Assembly: GCA_003694205.1 (NCBI GenBank)
Contig: RFKS01000005.1
Location: 1-17,476, forward strand
Direction of reading: 5' to 3'
Source: Alphaproteobacteria bacterium
Lineage (GTDB): Bacteria; Pseudomonadota; Alphaproteobacteria; Sphingomonadales; Rhodothalassiaceae
Length of the DNA stretch: 17,476 bases
Shown: positions 1 to 7,082 of the stretch, piece by piece
How positions within the stretch are numbered: position 1 is the first letter of the stretch
Layout: each line of letters begins with the position of its first letter
Notes under the pieces: generated by a model
The model's input: the letters and a program-made list of their open reading frames with translations, nothing else
The model's database searches: none
Told to the model about the DNA's origin: nothing
Made by a program: the position numbers and the translations under genes

Positions 1-139
1 GCGCTTCAGAAGCTCGACCGCATCGGGCTTGCCGAACGTCGTGCGTGCCCCCCATTTTCATGGCCGACGCAAGGGGTGCTATCAGGAACATCATGCCCGA
101 CTGCCCGGCGCCGGACAATTCCCCAACCCGGCGATAAAT
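1..139. other. Chromosomal flank left of the island, no convincing gene
   Basis: If the repeat at 140-153 is the left attachment site, these bases are the original DNA downstream of the tRNA-Ser gene (or another element in tandem). One frame is open from the window edge and runs on into the integrase frame, beginning ALQKLDRIGLAERR, so the tail of a truncated upstream gene is possible, but I do not recognise it. The minus-strand ORF over 6-254 crosses the attachment site and has no recognisable domain or ribosome site. Confidence 0.4.
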
Positions 140-161
140 TGGCGGAGAGGGTGTCCGCCAA
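139..161. repeat. Left attachment site (att core)
   Basis: Bases 140-153 (TGGCGGAGAGGGTG) equal bases 12710-12723, the 3' end of tRNA-Ser including the CCA complement. Here the repeat lies in a perfect 8-bp inverted repeat, TTGGCGGA at 139-146 and TCCGCCAA at 154-161, around the 7-bp spacer GAGGGTG. Inverted half-sites around a 6-8 bp overlap are the normal core architecture for tyrosine recombinases. The symmetric right half-site lies on the island side, which fits a symmetric attP and a less symmetric attB in the tRNA gene. Confidence 0.8.
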
Positions 162-274
162 ATTTACTTCCAGGCTGGTGCGCATGAGGCCGGAGAATGG
201 CAGAAATTCAATAGCGATAGCAATTCGCTTGTCCGAAAAGGTGCGAGATGGCACTCTGCAATCCGTGATTTATT

Positions 275-295
275 TGTGGACCCGTTTGTGGGTCA
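275..295. repeat. Putative integrase arm-type binding site, left end
   Basis: This stretch holds two TTTGTGG-like units 12 bp apart (the first begins at 273) and is 20/21 identical to 12635-12655, in the same orientation. Both copies lie just inside the attachment sites, about 120 bp (left) and 55 bp (right) from the cores, where arm-type integrase sites are expected. The copy lies just upstream of the integrase start, so the integrase could also repress its own promoter. That last point is inference. Confidence 0.6.
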
Positions 296-324
296 TTGGC
301 TTGGTCCGGGAGCGGAGTGGGGCG

Positions 325-1524
325 ATGAAGACGGGCAAGCTTTCGGTGGCGCGGTGCCGGACGGCGCCGCCGGGCAAATACGGTGACGGCGGCGGGCTAT
401 GGCTCCGGGTGCGGCCAAACGGTGCCCGCAACTGGACTTTTCGCTACATGATCGACGGGCGCGCCCGCGAGATGGGCTGTGGCGCCTGGCCGGACGTCTC
501 GCTCGCGCAAGCCCGCGAGACGGCCGCTGAGTGCCGTCGGCTGCTGCGCGCAGGCCGCGACCCGATCGAGGAACGACGCCGGCGGGTGACGCCGACCTTC
601 AGGGCATGTACCGCGCGCTTTCTCGAGGCCCACCGCGAGAGTTGGCGCAACGCCAAGCACCGTCAGCAATGGGAAAACACGCTTGCCACCTATGCCGACG
701 CGGAGCTTGGCGGCGTGCCGGTGGACAGGGTGGACACCCCTCATGTCCTGCGGGTGCTGGAGCCGGTCTGGACGGAGAAGCCCGAGACCGCGTCCCGGCT
801 GCGGGGCCGCATCGAGCGCATCCTCGACTGGGCGGCGGCGCGCGGCTATCGCGGGCGCGACAATCCGGCCCGCTGGCGGGGGCATCTGGACGCGCTTCTT
901 CCCGCAAAGACGAAGGTGCGGGCTGTCCGGCACCATGCGGCCCTGCCCTGGACCGAGATTCCCGCTTTCATGGCCGCCTTGCGGGAGCGTGAGGGTATTG
1001 CTGCGCGCGCCCTCGAGCTTGCGATCCTAACGGCTGCTCGCTCGGGGGAGGTGCGCGGCATGACATGGGAGGAGGTGGACCTTGGGGCCCGCGTCTGGAA
1101 TGTGCCGGCCCAGCGCATGAAGGCAGGCCGCGCGCACCGCGTACCATTGCCCGAGCGGGCCCTTGCCATCCTGCGGGAGATGGAGACATCGCGGTATGAG
1201 GAAGAAGAGTTTGTCTTTCCCGGTGCACGGAGAGGGCGGCCGCTCTCTGATATGTCTCTGAGCGCTGTCCTGAAGCGCATGGGGTGCACCGATATCACCG
1301 TTCACGGCTTTCGCTCGAGCTTTCGCGATTGGTGCGCCGAGAGCACGGCTTTCCCACGCGAGGTGGCCGAAGCGGCGCTTGCGCATGTCGTCGCCGACAA
1401 GGTCGAGGCCGCCTATCGGCGGGGCGATCTTTTTGCCAAACGGCAGCGGCTGATGGAGGCATGGGCCGCGTATTGCCAACGCTCGCCCGCCGCGGCGACG
1501 GTCGGCTACATTGGAAGGGTCTGA
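325..1524 (+). CDS. Tyrosine-type site-specific integrase, DUF4102/P4 family
   Basis: This 399-aa protein would integrate and excise the island at tRNA-Ser(CGA). The N-terminal arm-binding domain (about residues 1-90) has the DUF4102 signature LSVARCRTAPPGKYGDGGGL and then WLRVRPNGARNW. A core-binding domain follows at about 95-180, and a C-terminal catalytic domain. The catalytic residues are visible: R239 in TAARSGEVRG, H327 and R330 in HGFRSSFRDW, H354 in ALAHVV and nucleophile Y364 in EAAYRRGD. The ATG at 325 is preferred over an upstream in-frame start at 76 because protein homology begins here, a GGAG-containing stretch precedes it, and the upstream part would run across the att core and arm site. 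Length is normal for the family and all catalytic residues are present, so it is probably active. Confidence 0.95.
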   Translation: MKTGKLSVARCRTAPPGKYGDGGGLWLRVRPNGARNWTFRYMIDGRAREMGCGAWPDVSLAQARETAAECRRLLRAGRDPIEERRRRVTPTFRACTARFLEAHRESWRNAKHRQQWENTLATYADAELGGVPVDRVDTPHVLRVLEPVWTEKPETASRLRGRIERILDWAAARGYRGRDNPARWRGHLDALLPAKTKVRAVRHHAALPWTEIPAFMAALREREGIAARALELAILTAARSGEVRGMTWEEVDLGARVWNVPAQRMKAGRAHRVPLPERALAILREMETSRYEEEEFVFPGARRGRPLSDMSLSAVLKRMGCTDITVHGFRSSFRDWCAESTAFPREVAEAALAHVVADKVEAAYRRGDLFAKRQRLMEAWAAYCQRSPAAATVGYIGRV

Positions 1525-1525
1525 G

Positions 1526-1552
1526 CAGGGGCGGCGATGCCGTCCGCCCCTG
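1526..1552 (+). terminator. Hairpin after the integrase, possible terminator
   Basis: A 9-bp GC-rich inverted repeat (CAGGGGCGG at 1526-1534, CCGCCCCTG at 1544-1552, 9-nt loop) begins two bases after the integrase stop codon. There is no T-tract after it, so it is either a weak or Rho-assisted terminator or an mRNA-stabilising stem. Confidence 0.45.
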
Positions 1553-1604
1553 ATTCCGGTGCCGATGTGGCTATACATACCGGGCGCCATGCGGTGCGAT
1601 GGAC

Positions 1605-1634
1605 TTGTGCCGGGCGCCTCCGATCCTGTATAAG
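1605..1634 (+). promoter_or_regulatory. Possible promoter for the AlpA-type regulator
   Basis: TTGTGC (1605-1610) and TATAAG (1629-1634) are separated by 18 bp, a plausible sigma70-type pair about 110 bp upstream of the regulator. The assignment rests on motif match alone. Confidence 0.35.
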
Positions 1635-1744
1635 ACCCCGCGACATGCCCGGCGCGGCTTTACGAGCTTCATTCGACGGGCGAAATCAGACAGGTCGGAT
1701 CCCGCGTTCTGGCTTGGCCACCTCGAGCATGAGGATGTCAAGCC

Positions 1745-2068
1745 ATGGAGTACGGACAAGAGCGTCTCTTGCGCCGGGCCGAGGTCGAGGATCTCACCGG
1801 CCTTTCCAAATCAGGACTCTATGAACTGATCGCCGCTGGCCGCTTTCCGCGGCCTGTTCGCGTCGGCATACAGGCGGTTCGCTGGCGAGCCTCCGAGATT
1901 GCGGCGTGGCAGAAGGCCTTGCCGCGGGCCGGAGCTTCGGGCAAGCGGGCCGGCACCGAGAGGGGCGGTAGAGAGAGCGCTCTACCGCAAAGCCACCGGA
2001 CACAGTTCCGAACACAGCCGAAAACACACACAGGGACACAGCCCTTATCCCCGGGAAAGGTGCGATGA
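1745..2068 (+). CDS. AlpA-family helix-turn-helix regulator
   Basis: This 107-aa protein has a small MerR/AlpA-type winged helix-turn-helix at about residues 6-58: RLLRRAEVEDLTGLSKSGLY, then a recognition stretch with AGRFPRPVRVG and a closing VRWRASEIAAWQ. This is the pattern of phage P4 AlpA-like proteins, which in known islands activate integrase or excision genes, often acting as the excisionase. The remaining 45 residues are polar and basic and look disordered. Its place right after the integrase fits an excision-control role. It overlaps the next gene by 4 bases (ATGA), which suggests translational coupling. Function is inferred from family and context. Confidence 0.88.
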   Translation: MEYGQERLLRRAEVEDLTGLSKSGLYELIAAGRFPRPVRVGIQAVRWRASEIAAWQKALPRAGASGKRAGTERGGRESALPQSHRTQFRTQPKTHTGTQPLSPGKVR

Positions 2069-2343
2069 TGCGCGACATCTTTGCCAGCGACCGGCTCGAC
2101 GAAAGATTCACGCAGCTCCTCGAGGACGGCGATCCGCGCCTCAGGCTTTATGTCTACCGCCTTGACGCGGCGGGCCGCAAAATCCGCCCCGCGCTCCTTG
2201 TCGGACGGCCGACACCCGATCTTTGCGAGCATCTCCGGCTGGCCCATGGCGGCGGCGCGTTCGCCGTCATGATCCGCCGCGGCGCCATGATGGAGCTTTC
2301 GGGCGTGATCCGCATCGGGGTGCCGCATCAGCATTTGGCGTAG
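2065..2343 (+). CDS. Small island protein of unknown function
   Basis: This 92-aa protein is translationally coupled to the AlpA-type gene through an ATGA overlap. It begins MMRDIFASDRLDERFTQLL and has a central DPRLRLYVYRLDAAGRKIRP stretch, then hydrophobic segments with no clear membrane span, signal peptide or catalytic motif. I do not recognise a named family. Its position between integrase/AlpA and the cargo suggests an island-maintenance or regulatory gene rather than a respiratory one. A second ATG directly follows the first, so the start could be 2068. It ends about 50 bp from the convergent porin gene. Confidence 0.7.
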   Translation: MMRDIFASDRLDERFTQLLEDGDPRLRLYVYRLDAAGRKIRPALLVGRPTPDLCEHLRLAHGGGAFAVMIRRGAMMELSGVIRIGVPHQHLA

Positions 2344-2391
2344 CCCCCCGTGCCCGGTCCGGTCCTGTGATTGCGCGCAAATCAGAGAAGT

Positions 2392-3906
2392 TCAGGGAAA
2401 CTCCGCCTGCAGCCGCGTGAAGCCCGCGATCTTGTCGCGCTCGACCCCGACCGGGCCGTTGAAGTGCGTACCGCCGATGACGCCGTTGCTGTAGCCGCTC
2501 ACCCCGTCATCGAGCCGGGCATAGGCGATGCCTGCGTCGAGCCCGAGGATATCGGTGAGCCGCCAGCTCAGCATGGCAAGAAGATCGACACCGAGAAAGC
2601 CGCTGCGCGGGCGCGGTGTGCGGCTGTTGCCGAAATAGCCGGCGGCCAGCGTCAGCCGCCAGTCGCGCGCAAGCTCCGTGGCATAACGACCCTGGACACT
2701 GGTGAGCCCGAATCCGTTGTTCGAGATATTGACGCCGTCGCCGTCGAAGCCGGTGTCGGTCGGCCCCTGCACGGTCAGCAGCCCGGTCAGGCCCCAATAG
2801 CCATAGGTCCGCGCCAGGGCCATAACCGGCAGAAACCCGCTGCCGTCGCGGCGCCCGCTGGCATGGGTGGCGAGCAGTTCCCAGCCGCCGGGGCCGGCAA
2901 GCCTCAAGCCGAGGGCGATGCCGCGGCCGCGGCGGGCGGTGGCGAGGAGATCGCGGTCAGTGAAGCTGCCGGCGACAAAGCCCGAGAGCTCAAATCCGGC
3001 GCGCAAGGGAGCGCTGCCCGACAGGCCCAGCATGACATGCTCCTGCTGACGGCCGTTCGGGGCCGCGACATTGAGAAGCTGAGCGCCGAGATTGACCCAG
3101 CCGTCCCCGACATCGAGGCGATAATCGGCCGCGAGATGGAGGAAATCGTCGGCAACCGTTTCCTGCCCCTCATTGAGGTCGGCCGCAATGAGACGCAGGC
3201 GACCGGCGGCGAGCGGAATATCGAGGGCGAGGGCCAAGGGATTGTAATCCCAATCGCTGGAGTATTGCGTATCGAAAAAGCGATCAGAAAGCGGCAAGAG
3301 CCCGGCCTCCGCGGTGAGGCCATTGCCAAAGCGATAGGCGAGCACGGCATGGCGCAGATCGACATTGGTGCCGCGCGAGCTTTCGCTGGTCGTCGTCACA
3401 TTGTCGCTCGTATGGCTGAGCTCGAATTGCAGATGGGTGGAAAACCGCTCGTCAAAGGCAAAATCGAGATTTTGCCTGAGGCGCAGTCGCGCCGCCGCGC
3501 GCGACAACCCGCCGACATCGTCGTCAACGACATAGCCATTGATCCGGTATTGCCCGCCAAGCCCGACCTGCTCGAAGAAACGATGCCCGGCATTCGTCCG
3601 GTCAACCGTCGCCACTTTCTCCTGCACCGCCTCCTTCGCCGCAGGATCCGGTTCGTCGCTTGCCGCGGCGGTCCTGGAAGGCGCGTTCGATTGACGAAGG
3701 AGCGCGGCCCGCAGCGTCGCGATCTCGGAGCGGAGTTGTGCATTCTCCGCCTCCAGCCTCAGGCTGCGGTCTTCCAGAGCCTCGAGGCGGTCGAGCAGTG
3801 CGGCCGATGTCGGGGACGCGGAAACCGGTTCCTGTGCGGTGCTTGCCGTGCACCAGAAGAGCGTTCCCAGAGCGGCGCTTGCGACCGAGAGAATGAGCGT
3901 ACGCAT
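2392..3906 (-). CDS. Outer-membrane porin-like beta-barrel with N-terminal coiled coil
   Basis: This 504-aa predicted outer-membrane protein starts with a cleavable signal peptide (about residues 1-24, ending ASTAQ). Residues about 35-70 form a coiled coil of heptad-like Leu/Glu repeats (LLDRLEALEDRSLRLEAENA), as in porins anchored to the periplasm. The rest alternates aromatic/hydrophobic and polar residues in strands typical of a barrel (GGQYRINGYVVDDD, HLQFELSHTSD, WRLTLAAGYFGNS). It ends LQAEFP, where a terminal Phe or Trp is usual, so the closing strand is slightly atypical. A Shine-Dalgarno-like AAGGGGG lies about 10 bases before the start. It is divergent from the OprP-like porin, sharing an intergenic region with two FNR-like boxes, so it probably supports the reductase by passing substrate or product. 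The exact family is uncertain; an alginate-export or OprP-type barrel is possible. Confidence 0.82.
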   Translation of the reverse strand: MRTLILSVASAALGTLFWCTASTAQEPVSASPTSAALLDRLEALEDRSLRLEAENAQLRSEIATLRAALLRQSNAPSRTAAASDEPDPAAKEAVQEKVATVDRTNAGHRFFEQVGLGGQYRINGYVVDDDVGGLSRAAARLRLRQNLDFAFDERFSTHLQFELSHTSDNVTTTSESSRGTNVDLRHAVLAYRFGNGLTAEAGLLPLSDRFFDTQYSSDWDYNPLALALDIPLAAGRLRLIAADLNEGQETVADDFLHLAADYRLDVGDGWVNLGAQLLNVAAPNGRQQEHVMLGLSGSAPLRAGFELSGFVAGSFTDRDLLATARRGRGIALGLRLAGPGGWELLATHASGRRDGSGFLPVMALARTYGYWGLTGLLTVQGPTDTGFDGDGVNISNNGFGLTSVQGRYATELARDWRLTLAAGYFGNSRTPRPRSGFLGVDLLAMLSWRLTDILGLDAGIAYARLDDGVSGYSNGVIGGTHFNGPVGVERDKIAGFTRLQAEFP

Positions 3907-3981
3907 CGCGATATGTCCCCCTTAACCCAATCGCATATGGACATCGTCCGCGGCCTCTAGCGCGAACGGGCGGATCGCGCT

Positions 3982-3995
3982 CTGATCTAGGTCAA
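3982..3995. promoter_or_regulatory. FNR-like box, probably for the minus-strand porin
   Basis: CTGAT-CTAG-GTCAA matches the FNR/FnrL consensus TTGAT-N4-ATCAA at 8 of 10 positions, and its right half fits the RTCAA variant exactly. Its centre (3988.5) is about 82 bp upstream of the minus-strand porin start. A class II arrangement would put the -10 near 3954-3959, where the minus strand reads TAGAGG, a weak match. Confidence 0.5.
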
Positions 3996-4077
3996 GAGAG
4001 GGGAATCCTTGGCGCGAAGGAACAAGAACCCCTTGGCACCAATGGCGATTGAGATCGCGCAAGCCACCCACCGCTTT

Positions 4078-4119
4078 TTGAGCGAAATCAAGGCGCGTCG
4101 TCCGGTTCGGGGCTATAGC
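4078..4119 (+). promoter_or_regulatory. FNR-like box with class II -10, promoter of the OprP-like porin
   Basis: TTGAG-CGAA-ATCAA at 4078-4091 matches TTGAT-N4-ATCAA at 9 of 10 positions. The -10-like TATAGC lies at 4114-4119, so transcription would start near 4126, about 41.5 bp from the box centre (4084.5). This is the classic spacing of an FNR-activated class II promoter. The 5' leader before the porin start would be about 115 nt. Confidence 0.7.
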
Positions 4120-4239
4120 GCCTGCCGAAGCTCGACCGAACGCCCGGGACAAGTCGGCTCCCGGGACTAGGAGCAGGGCCGGCCGGGCGGGCTTCGTTTT
4201 CGGCATCGGGACCGAGACGTCCAGATTGATGGGAGACGA

Positions 4240-5640
4240 ATGATGAAACCAGCGGGTTTGACGCGAGCGCGTCGCATGGCAGCATTCGCACTGAGCGCCG
4301 CTGCCGTCGCTTTCCTGGCCAACCCGGCTCATGCGCAGTCGGTGGAGTCCCTGCAGGCGGAACTTGCACAGATGCAGGCCCAGATGGCGGCCATGCAACA
4401 GAAAATGCAGGCCATGGCGGCGCGTCTTGCCGAAGCGGAGGCCAGGCAGGCAGAGGCCGTTCAGGCAGCTCCGGCGGCGACGGCTGAGCCGGCCAAGCCG
4501 GCCGGTGATGCGATCAAGGTGAAATGGGAGCCGGCCCCCTCCATCTCCAGCCCCGACGGCCGCTTCGAGATGAATCTGCGCGGCCGCGTCTATGTCGATG
4601 CCGGTTTCGCCAATGACGACAATGACACGATGAATGTCGATGCCACCGAACTGCGTGCCGCGCGGCTTGGTATCGAAGGCAAGGCCTGGCAGGACATCAA
4701 GTACAAGTTCGAGGCTGATTTCGCAGGCAACAAGACCACCGTCAAGGATGCCTATATCCAGTGGCACGGTCCGCTCGCGGTCACCGTCGGGCAGTTCAAG
4801 ACCCCAAATTCGCTCGAGGAGCAGACGAGCTCGCGCTACATCACCTTCATGGAGCGGGGCTCGTTCACCGACGCCTTCGACTTCGAGCGCCAGATCGGAC
4901 TTGGGCTGTCATCCCACGGCAAGAACTGGAGCGCCAAGGCCGGCCTGTTCCGAGGTAGCGCTGGAAGCGGTGACGCCCAGGAAGGCGTGACCGTCGCCGG
5001 GCGGATCACCTTCGGCCCCAAGGTCGGCGCGGCGCAGCTCCATTTCGGCGGCTCGTTCCGCTATCGCGATCAGGCGCCAGGCGAGACCGCCTTCCGCTAT
5101 CGCCAGCGGCCGCATCTGCATCTGGCGGACCGCCTGATCGCCACCGACCACATCGCCGATTCGGATGTCTTCTACGGTATTGAGGCGGCGGCCATTTTCG
5201 GCTCGCTTGCGGTGCAGGCGGAATATGGCTGGCTCAATGCCGATCTCGCGGCCGCGATGCCGGGGGCGAAGGACCCCACCTTTTCCGGCGGCTATGTCGA
5301 TCTGAGCTGGTTCTTCACCGGGGAACAGCGCGCCTATCATCCGGACAAGGGGGCCTTCGGGCGCATCAAGGTGCATCATCCGGTGTTTGAGGGCGGGCCG
5401 GGAGCCTGGCAACTGGCGCTGCGCTATGACCGCATCGACCTCAGCGACGCTGGAATTCTCGCCGGTGAGCAGGAATCCGTCATTGCCGGGGTCAACTGGT
5501 ATCTCAACCGGCACACCCGGGTGATGTTCAATTATGCGCATGCCGACATCACCAAGGCGTTCGCCCCGACCGCGAAGGGTGATCTGCGCGGCAAGAACAA
5601 TGCCGACAGCTTCGGCATGCGAGCACAGGTGGACTGGTAG
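4240..5640 (+). CDS. OprP/OprO-type anion-selective porin
   Basis: This 466-aa outer-membrane protein of the phosphate-selective porin O/P family forms anion-preferring trimeric barrels. The signal peptide ends at about residue 32 (PAHAQS). A coiled coil rich in Gln, Met and Ala follows at about 35-75 (LQAELAQMQAQMAAMQQKMQ), then an Ala/Pro linker. The barrel starts near residue 105 with FEMNLRGRVYVDAGF and contains the family-typical KYKFEADFAGN, DAYIQW, VGQFKTP and ERQIGLGL segments. It ends MRAQVDW, with the terminal aromatic residue used for barrel assembly. ATG codons lie at 4240 and 4243, and GGGAG at 4231-4235 is better spaced for the second. Next to an oxyanion-reductase operon and behind an FNR-like box, it probably admits the anionic electron acceptor. 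That role is inference. Confidence 0.93.
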   Translation: MMKPAGLTRARRMAAFALSAAAVAFLANPAHAQSVESLQAELAQMQAQMAAMQQKMQAMAARLAEAEARQAEAVQAAPAATAEPAKPAGDAIKVKWEPAPSISSPDGRFEMNLRGRVYVDAGFANDDNDTMNVDATELRAARLGIEGKAWQDIKYKFEADFAGNKTTVKDAYIQWHGPLAVTVGQFKTPNSLEEQTSSRYITFMERGSFTDAFDFERQIGLGLSSHGKNWSAKAGLFRGSAGSGDAQEGVTVAGRITFGPKVGAAQLHFGGSFRYRDQAPGETAFRYRQRPHLHLADRLIATDHIADSDVFYGIEAAAIFGSLAVQAEYGWLNADLAAAMPGAKDPTFSGGYVDLSWFFTGEQRAYHPDKGAFGRIKVHHPVFEGGPGAWQLALRYDRIDLSDAGILAGEQESVIAGVNWYLNRHTRVMFNYAHADITKAFAPTAKGDLRGKNNADSFGMRAQVDW

Positions 5641-5663
5641 AGACGTCATTCCGGTCGGCGGGG

Positions 5664-5684
5664 TCACGGGATTCTCACCCGTGA
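5664..5684. terminator. Hairpin between convergent genes, possible bidirectional terminator
   Basis: TCACGGG (5664-5670) and CCCGTGA (5678-5684) form a perfect 7-bp stem with a 7-nt loop, 23 bp after the porin stop and 47 bp beyond the end of the convergent small gene. No T-tract is present, so intrinsic termination would be weak. Confidence 0.4.
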
Positions 5685-5730
5685 TCGCGCCGGCCGATCC
5701 TCTGCCGACGCCGGCCCCTTGGGCGGGCAA

Positions 5731-6045
5731 TCAGGCCTTCACCGACTTGAGGTCGATCTGCAGCGCAGCAGAGCCGGTCTCGTTCTCGCTTTTGAGCCCG
5801 TTCTTGCTCGGGCGCGCGTGCTCGGCTGCGAAACGGGCGCGGCCGACCACCCCGGAAAGCTGCAGGGTATCGGCCGAGAAGTCGAGCCGGAAAGGCGCAT
5901 CGCCCTCGATCAGCCGCAGCTGGAAACCAAGGCTGGTTCCGGGCAGAAAGAAGCGCTCTGCAATCTCACCGTCTTCGAGGAGCCGTCGGGCCTCCGCACC
6001 GTCGAGCCGCACGATGAGGGACTTCGCCTGCAACCGCAATTTCAT
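5731..6045 (-). CDS. Small conserved protein, DUF7009-like
   Basis: This 104-aa predicted cytoplasmic protein has no signal peptide or membrane span. It begins MKLRLQAKSLIVRLDGAEAR and continues with alternating strand-like segments (GFQLRLIEGDAPFRLDF, ALQIDLKS). From memory the start resembles DUF7009 proteins, which share an MKLR-x-NSLRLRL-type beginning; that link needs a profile search. The start at 6045 is preferred over an in-frame ATG at 6117 because AGGGAG lies just upstream and the extra residues do not fit the family. It is divergent from the reductase operon, with a perfect FNR box 85 bp upstream of its start, so it may be induced together with the reductase. Its role is unknown; a maturation or regulatory helper is a guess. 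Confidence 0.72.
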   Translation of the reverse strand: MKLRLQAKSLIVRLDGAEARRLLEDGEIAERFFLPGTSLGFQLRLIEGDAPFRLDFSADTLQLSGVVGRARFAAEHARPSKNGLKSENETGSAALQIDLKSVKA

Positions 6046-6129
6046 CCTGCCCGCTCCCTTCGATCTGTAAATGCTCGCCCGGCCGGCCTCCTTCAGGCAC
6101 CGGCAATAATCCCGCAAAGATCGAGTGTC

Positions 6130-6168
6130 TTGATGTAAATCAAAGTCGAAAAATTTTTTTTTGATAAG
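6130..6168. promoter_or_regulatory. Perfect FNR/FnrL box ahead of the reductase operon
   Basis: TTGAT-GTAA-ATCAA at 6130-6143 matches the FNR/Anr/FnrL consensus at all 10 defined positions. An AT-rich tract follows, with -10-like GATAAG at 6163-6168. The box centre would lie at about -38 to -41, roughly a class II activator position. The palindrome also sits 85 bp before the divergent small gene. It predicts anaerobic induction of the ferredoxin, NrfD-type, catalytic and chaperone genes. Confidence 0.82.
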
Positions 6169-6236
6169 GAGCGGAGGTGGATCCGTGTCGCGCAGTCGCG
6201 CCGGAAACCAAGATATCTGCGGAAAGGGAGCGCCGC

Positions 6237-7082
6237 ATGAAATCCCCAGACAAATCGACCATCTCCAGTCGCCGAAAGTTTCTCATGGGTGCCGGCGCAG
6301 CAGGGATAGGTGCTGTCGCGGCCGGCAAGGCGCAGGGCAAGACCACGAATGACGCCGCGGCTAAGGGCCGGACGGCGGAGGGTCGCGATACCGCTTATCA
6401 TGGGCAGGCGGGCAAGCGCTGGGTCATGCTGATCGATCTGCGCAAGTGCGTCGGCTGCCAGGCTTGCACGGTGGCCTGCAAGATCGAGAACAATATTCCC
6501 GACGGTCGCTTTCGCACGTGGGTGCCCGATGTTGAGATCGGCACATTCCCGAACGCGCGACGCGCTTTTCTTCCCAGGCTTTGCAATCACTGCGAGCGCC
6601 CCTCCTGCGTCGAGGTCTGCCCCGCCGGTGCCACCTGGCAGCGGGCCGATGGTGTGGTCGAAATCGACTATGACACCTGCTGGGGCTGCGGATCCTGCGT
6701 CGATGCCTGTCCCTATGATGCGCGGTTCATGAATCCGGTGACGCAGACCGCCGACAAATGCACCTTCTGCTCGCAGCGGATCGATCAGGGTCTGCTGCCC
6801 GCCTGTGTCGAGACCTGCATCGGCGGTGCGCGGCAGTTCGGCGACCTCAACGATCCGAACGACCCGGTTGCCCGGACGATCCGGACCCATCCGGTGCAGG
6901 TTCTCAAGCCCGAGACCGGCAATGAACCGCGGGTTTTCTATATCGGTCTGACCCACGAACTGCAGAACAATCTCCAGGGCAAACCGACCCTCTGGTCGGA
7001 GGATCGGGAAGCTGCGGGCAAAGGCGACGACGGCACCTGGAAGATCGAGCCGCTTGTCGAAATGGAGGGAGCCGATGTCTGA
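6237..7082 (+). CDS. ttrB: Tat-exported four-cluster ferredoxin subunit, TtrB-like
   Basis: This 281-aa electron-transfer subunit would pass electrons from the membrane subunit to the molybdopterin subunit on the periplasmic side. A twin-arginine signal is visible (SRRKFLMGAGAAGIGAVAAG, residues 11-30). Four cysteine groups of the DmsB/PsrB/TtrB type follow: C71-X2-C74-X2-C77-X3-C81, then CNHCERPSCVEVCPAG, CWGCGSCVDACPYD and CTFCSQRIDQGLLPACVETC, enough for four [4Fe-4S] clusters. The ATG at 6237 has GGAAAGGGAG upstream; an in-frame start at 6177 would put extra residues before the Tat signal. The gene order B-C-A matches ttrBCA. PsrB-, ArrB- or SrdB-like proteins share this architecture, so the symbol depends on the catalytic subunit. 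Confidence 0.88.
   Translation: MKSPDKSTISSRRKFLMGAGAAGIGAVAAGKAQGKTTNDAAAKGRTAEGRDTAYHGQAGKRWVMLIDLRKCVGCQACTVACKIENNIPDGRFRTWVPDVEIGTFPNARRAFLPRLCNHCERPSCVEVCPAGATWQRADGVVEIDYDTCWGCGSCVDACPYDARFMNPVTQTADKCTFCSQRIDQGLLPACVETCIGGARQFGDLNDPNDPVARTIRTHPVQVLKPETGNEPRVFYIGLTHELQNNLQGKPTLWSEDREAAGKGDDGTWKIEPLVEMEGADV

Larger units (their letters stand above)
3907..4239. other. Divergent intergenic region between the two porin genes
   Basis: These 333 bases hold no coding sequence that I can support. They contain two FNR-like palindromes (3982-3995 and 4078-4091), a -10-like TATAGC at 4114-4119 facing right, and Shine-Dalgarno sequences for both porins. It is best read as a bidirectional, oxygen-responsive promoter region. 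Confidence 0.7.

Noticed and set aside
76..324. N-terminal extension of the integrase from an in-frame start at 76
   Set aside because: It crosses the att core and arm repeat, shows no homology to integrase N-termini, and a ribosome site precedes ATG 325.
2371..3960. Long plus-strand ORF of 529 codons
   Set aside because: It is the antisense shadow of the minus-strand porin, whose signal peptide, coiled coil and barrel strands are real. The plus-strand translation has no recognisable domain.
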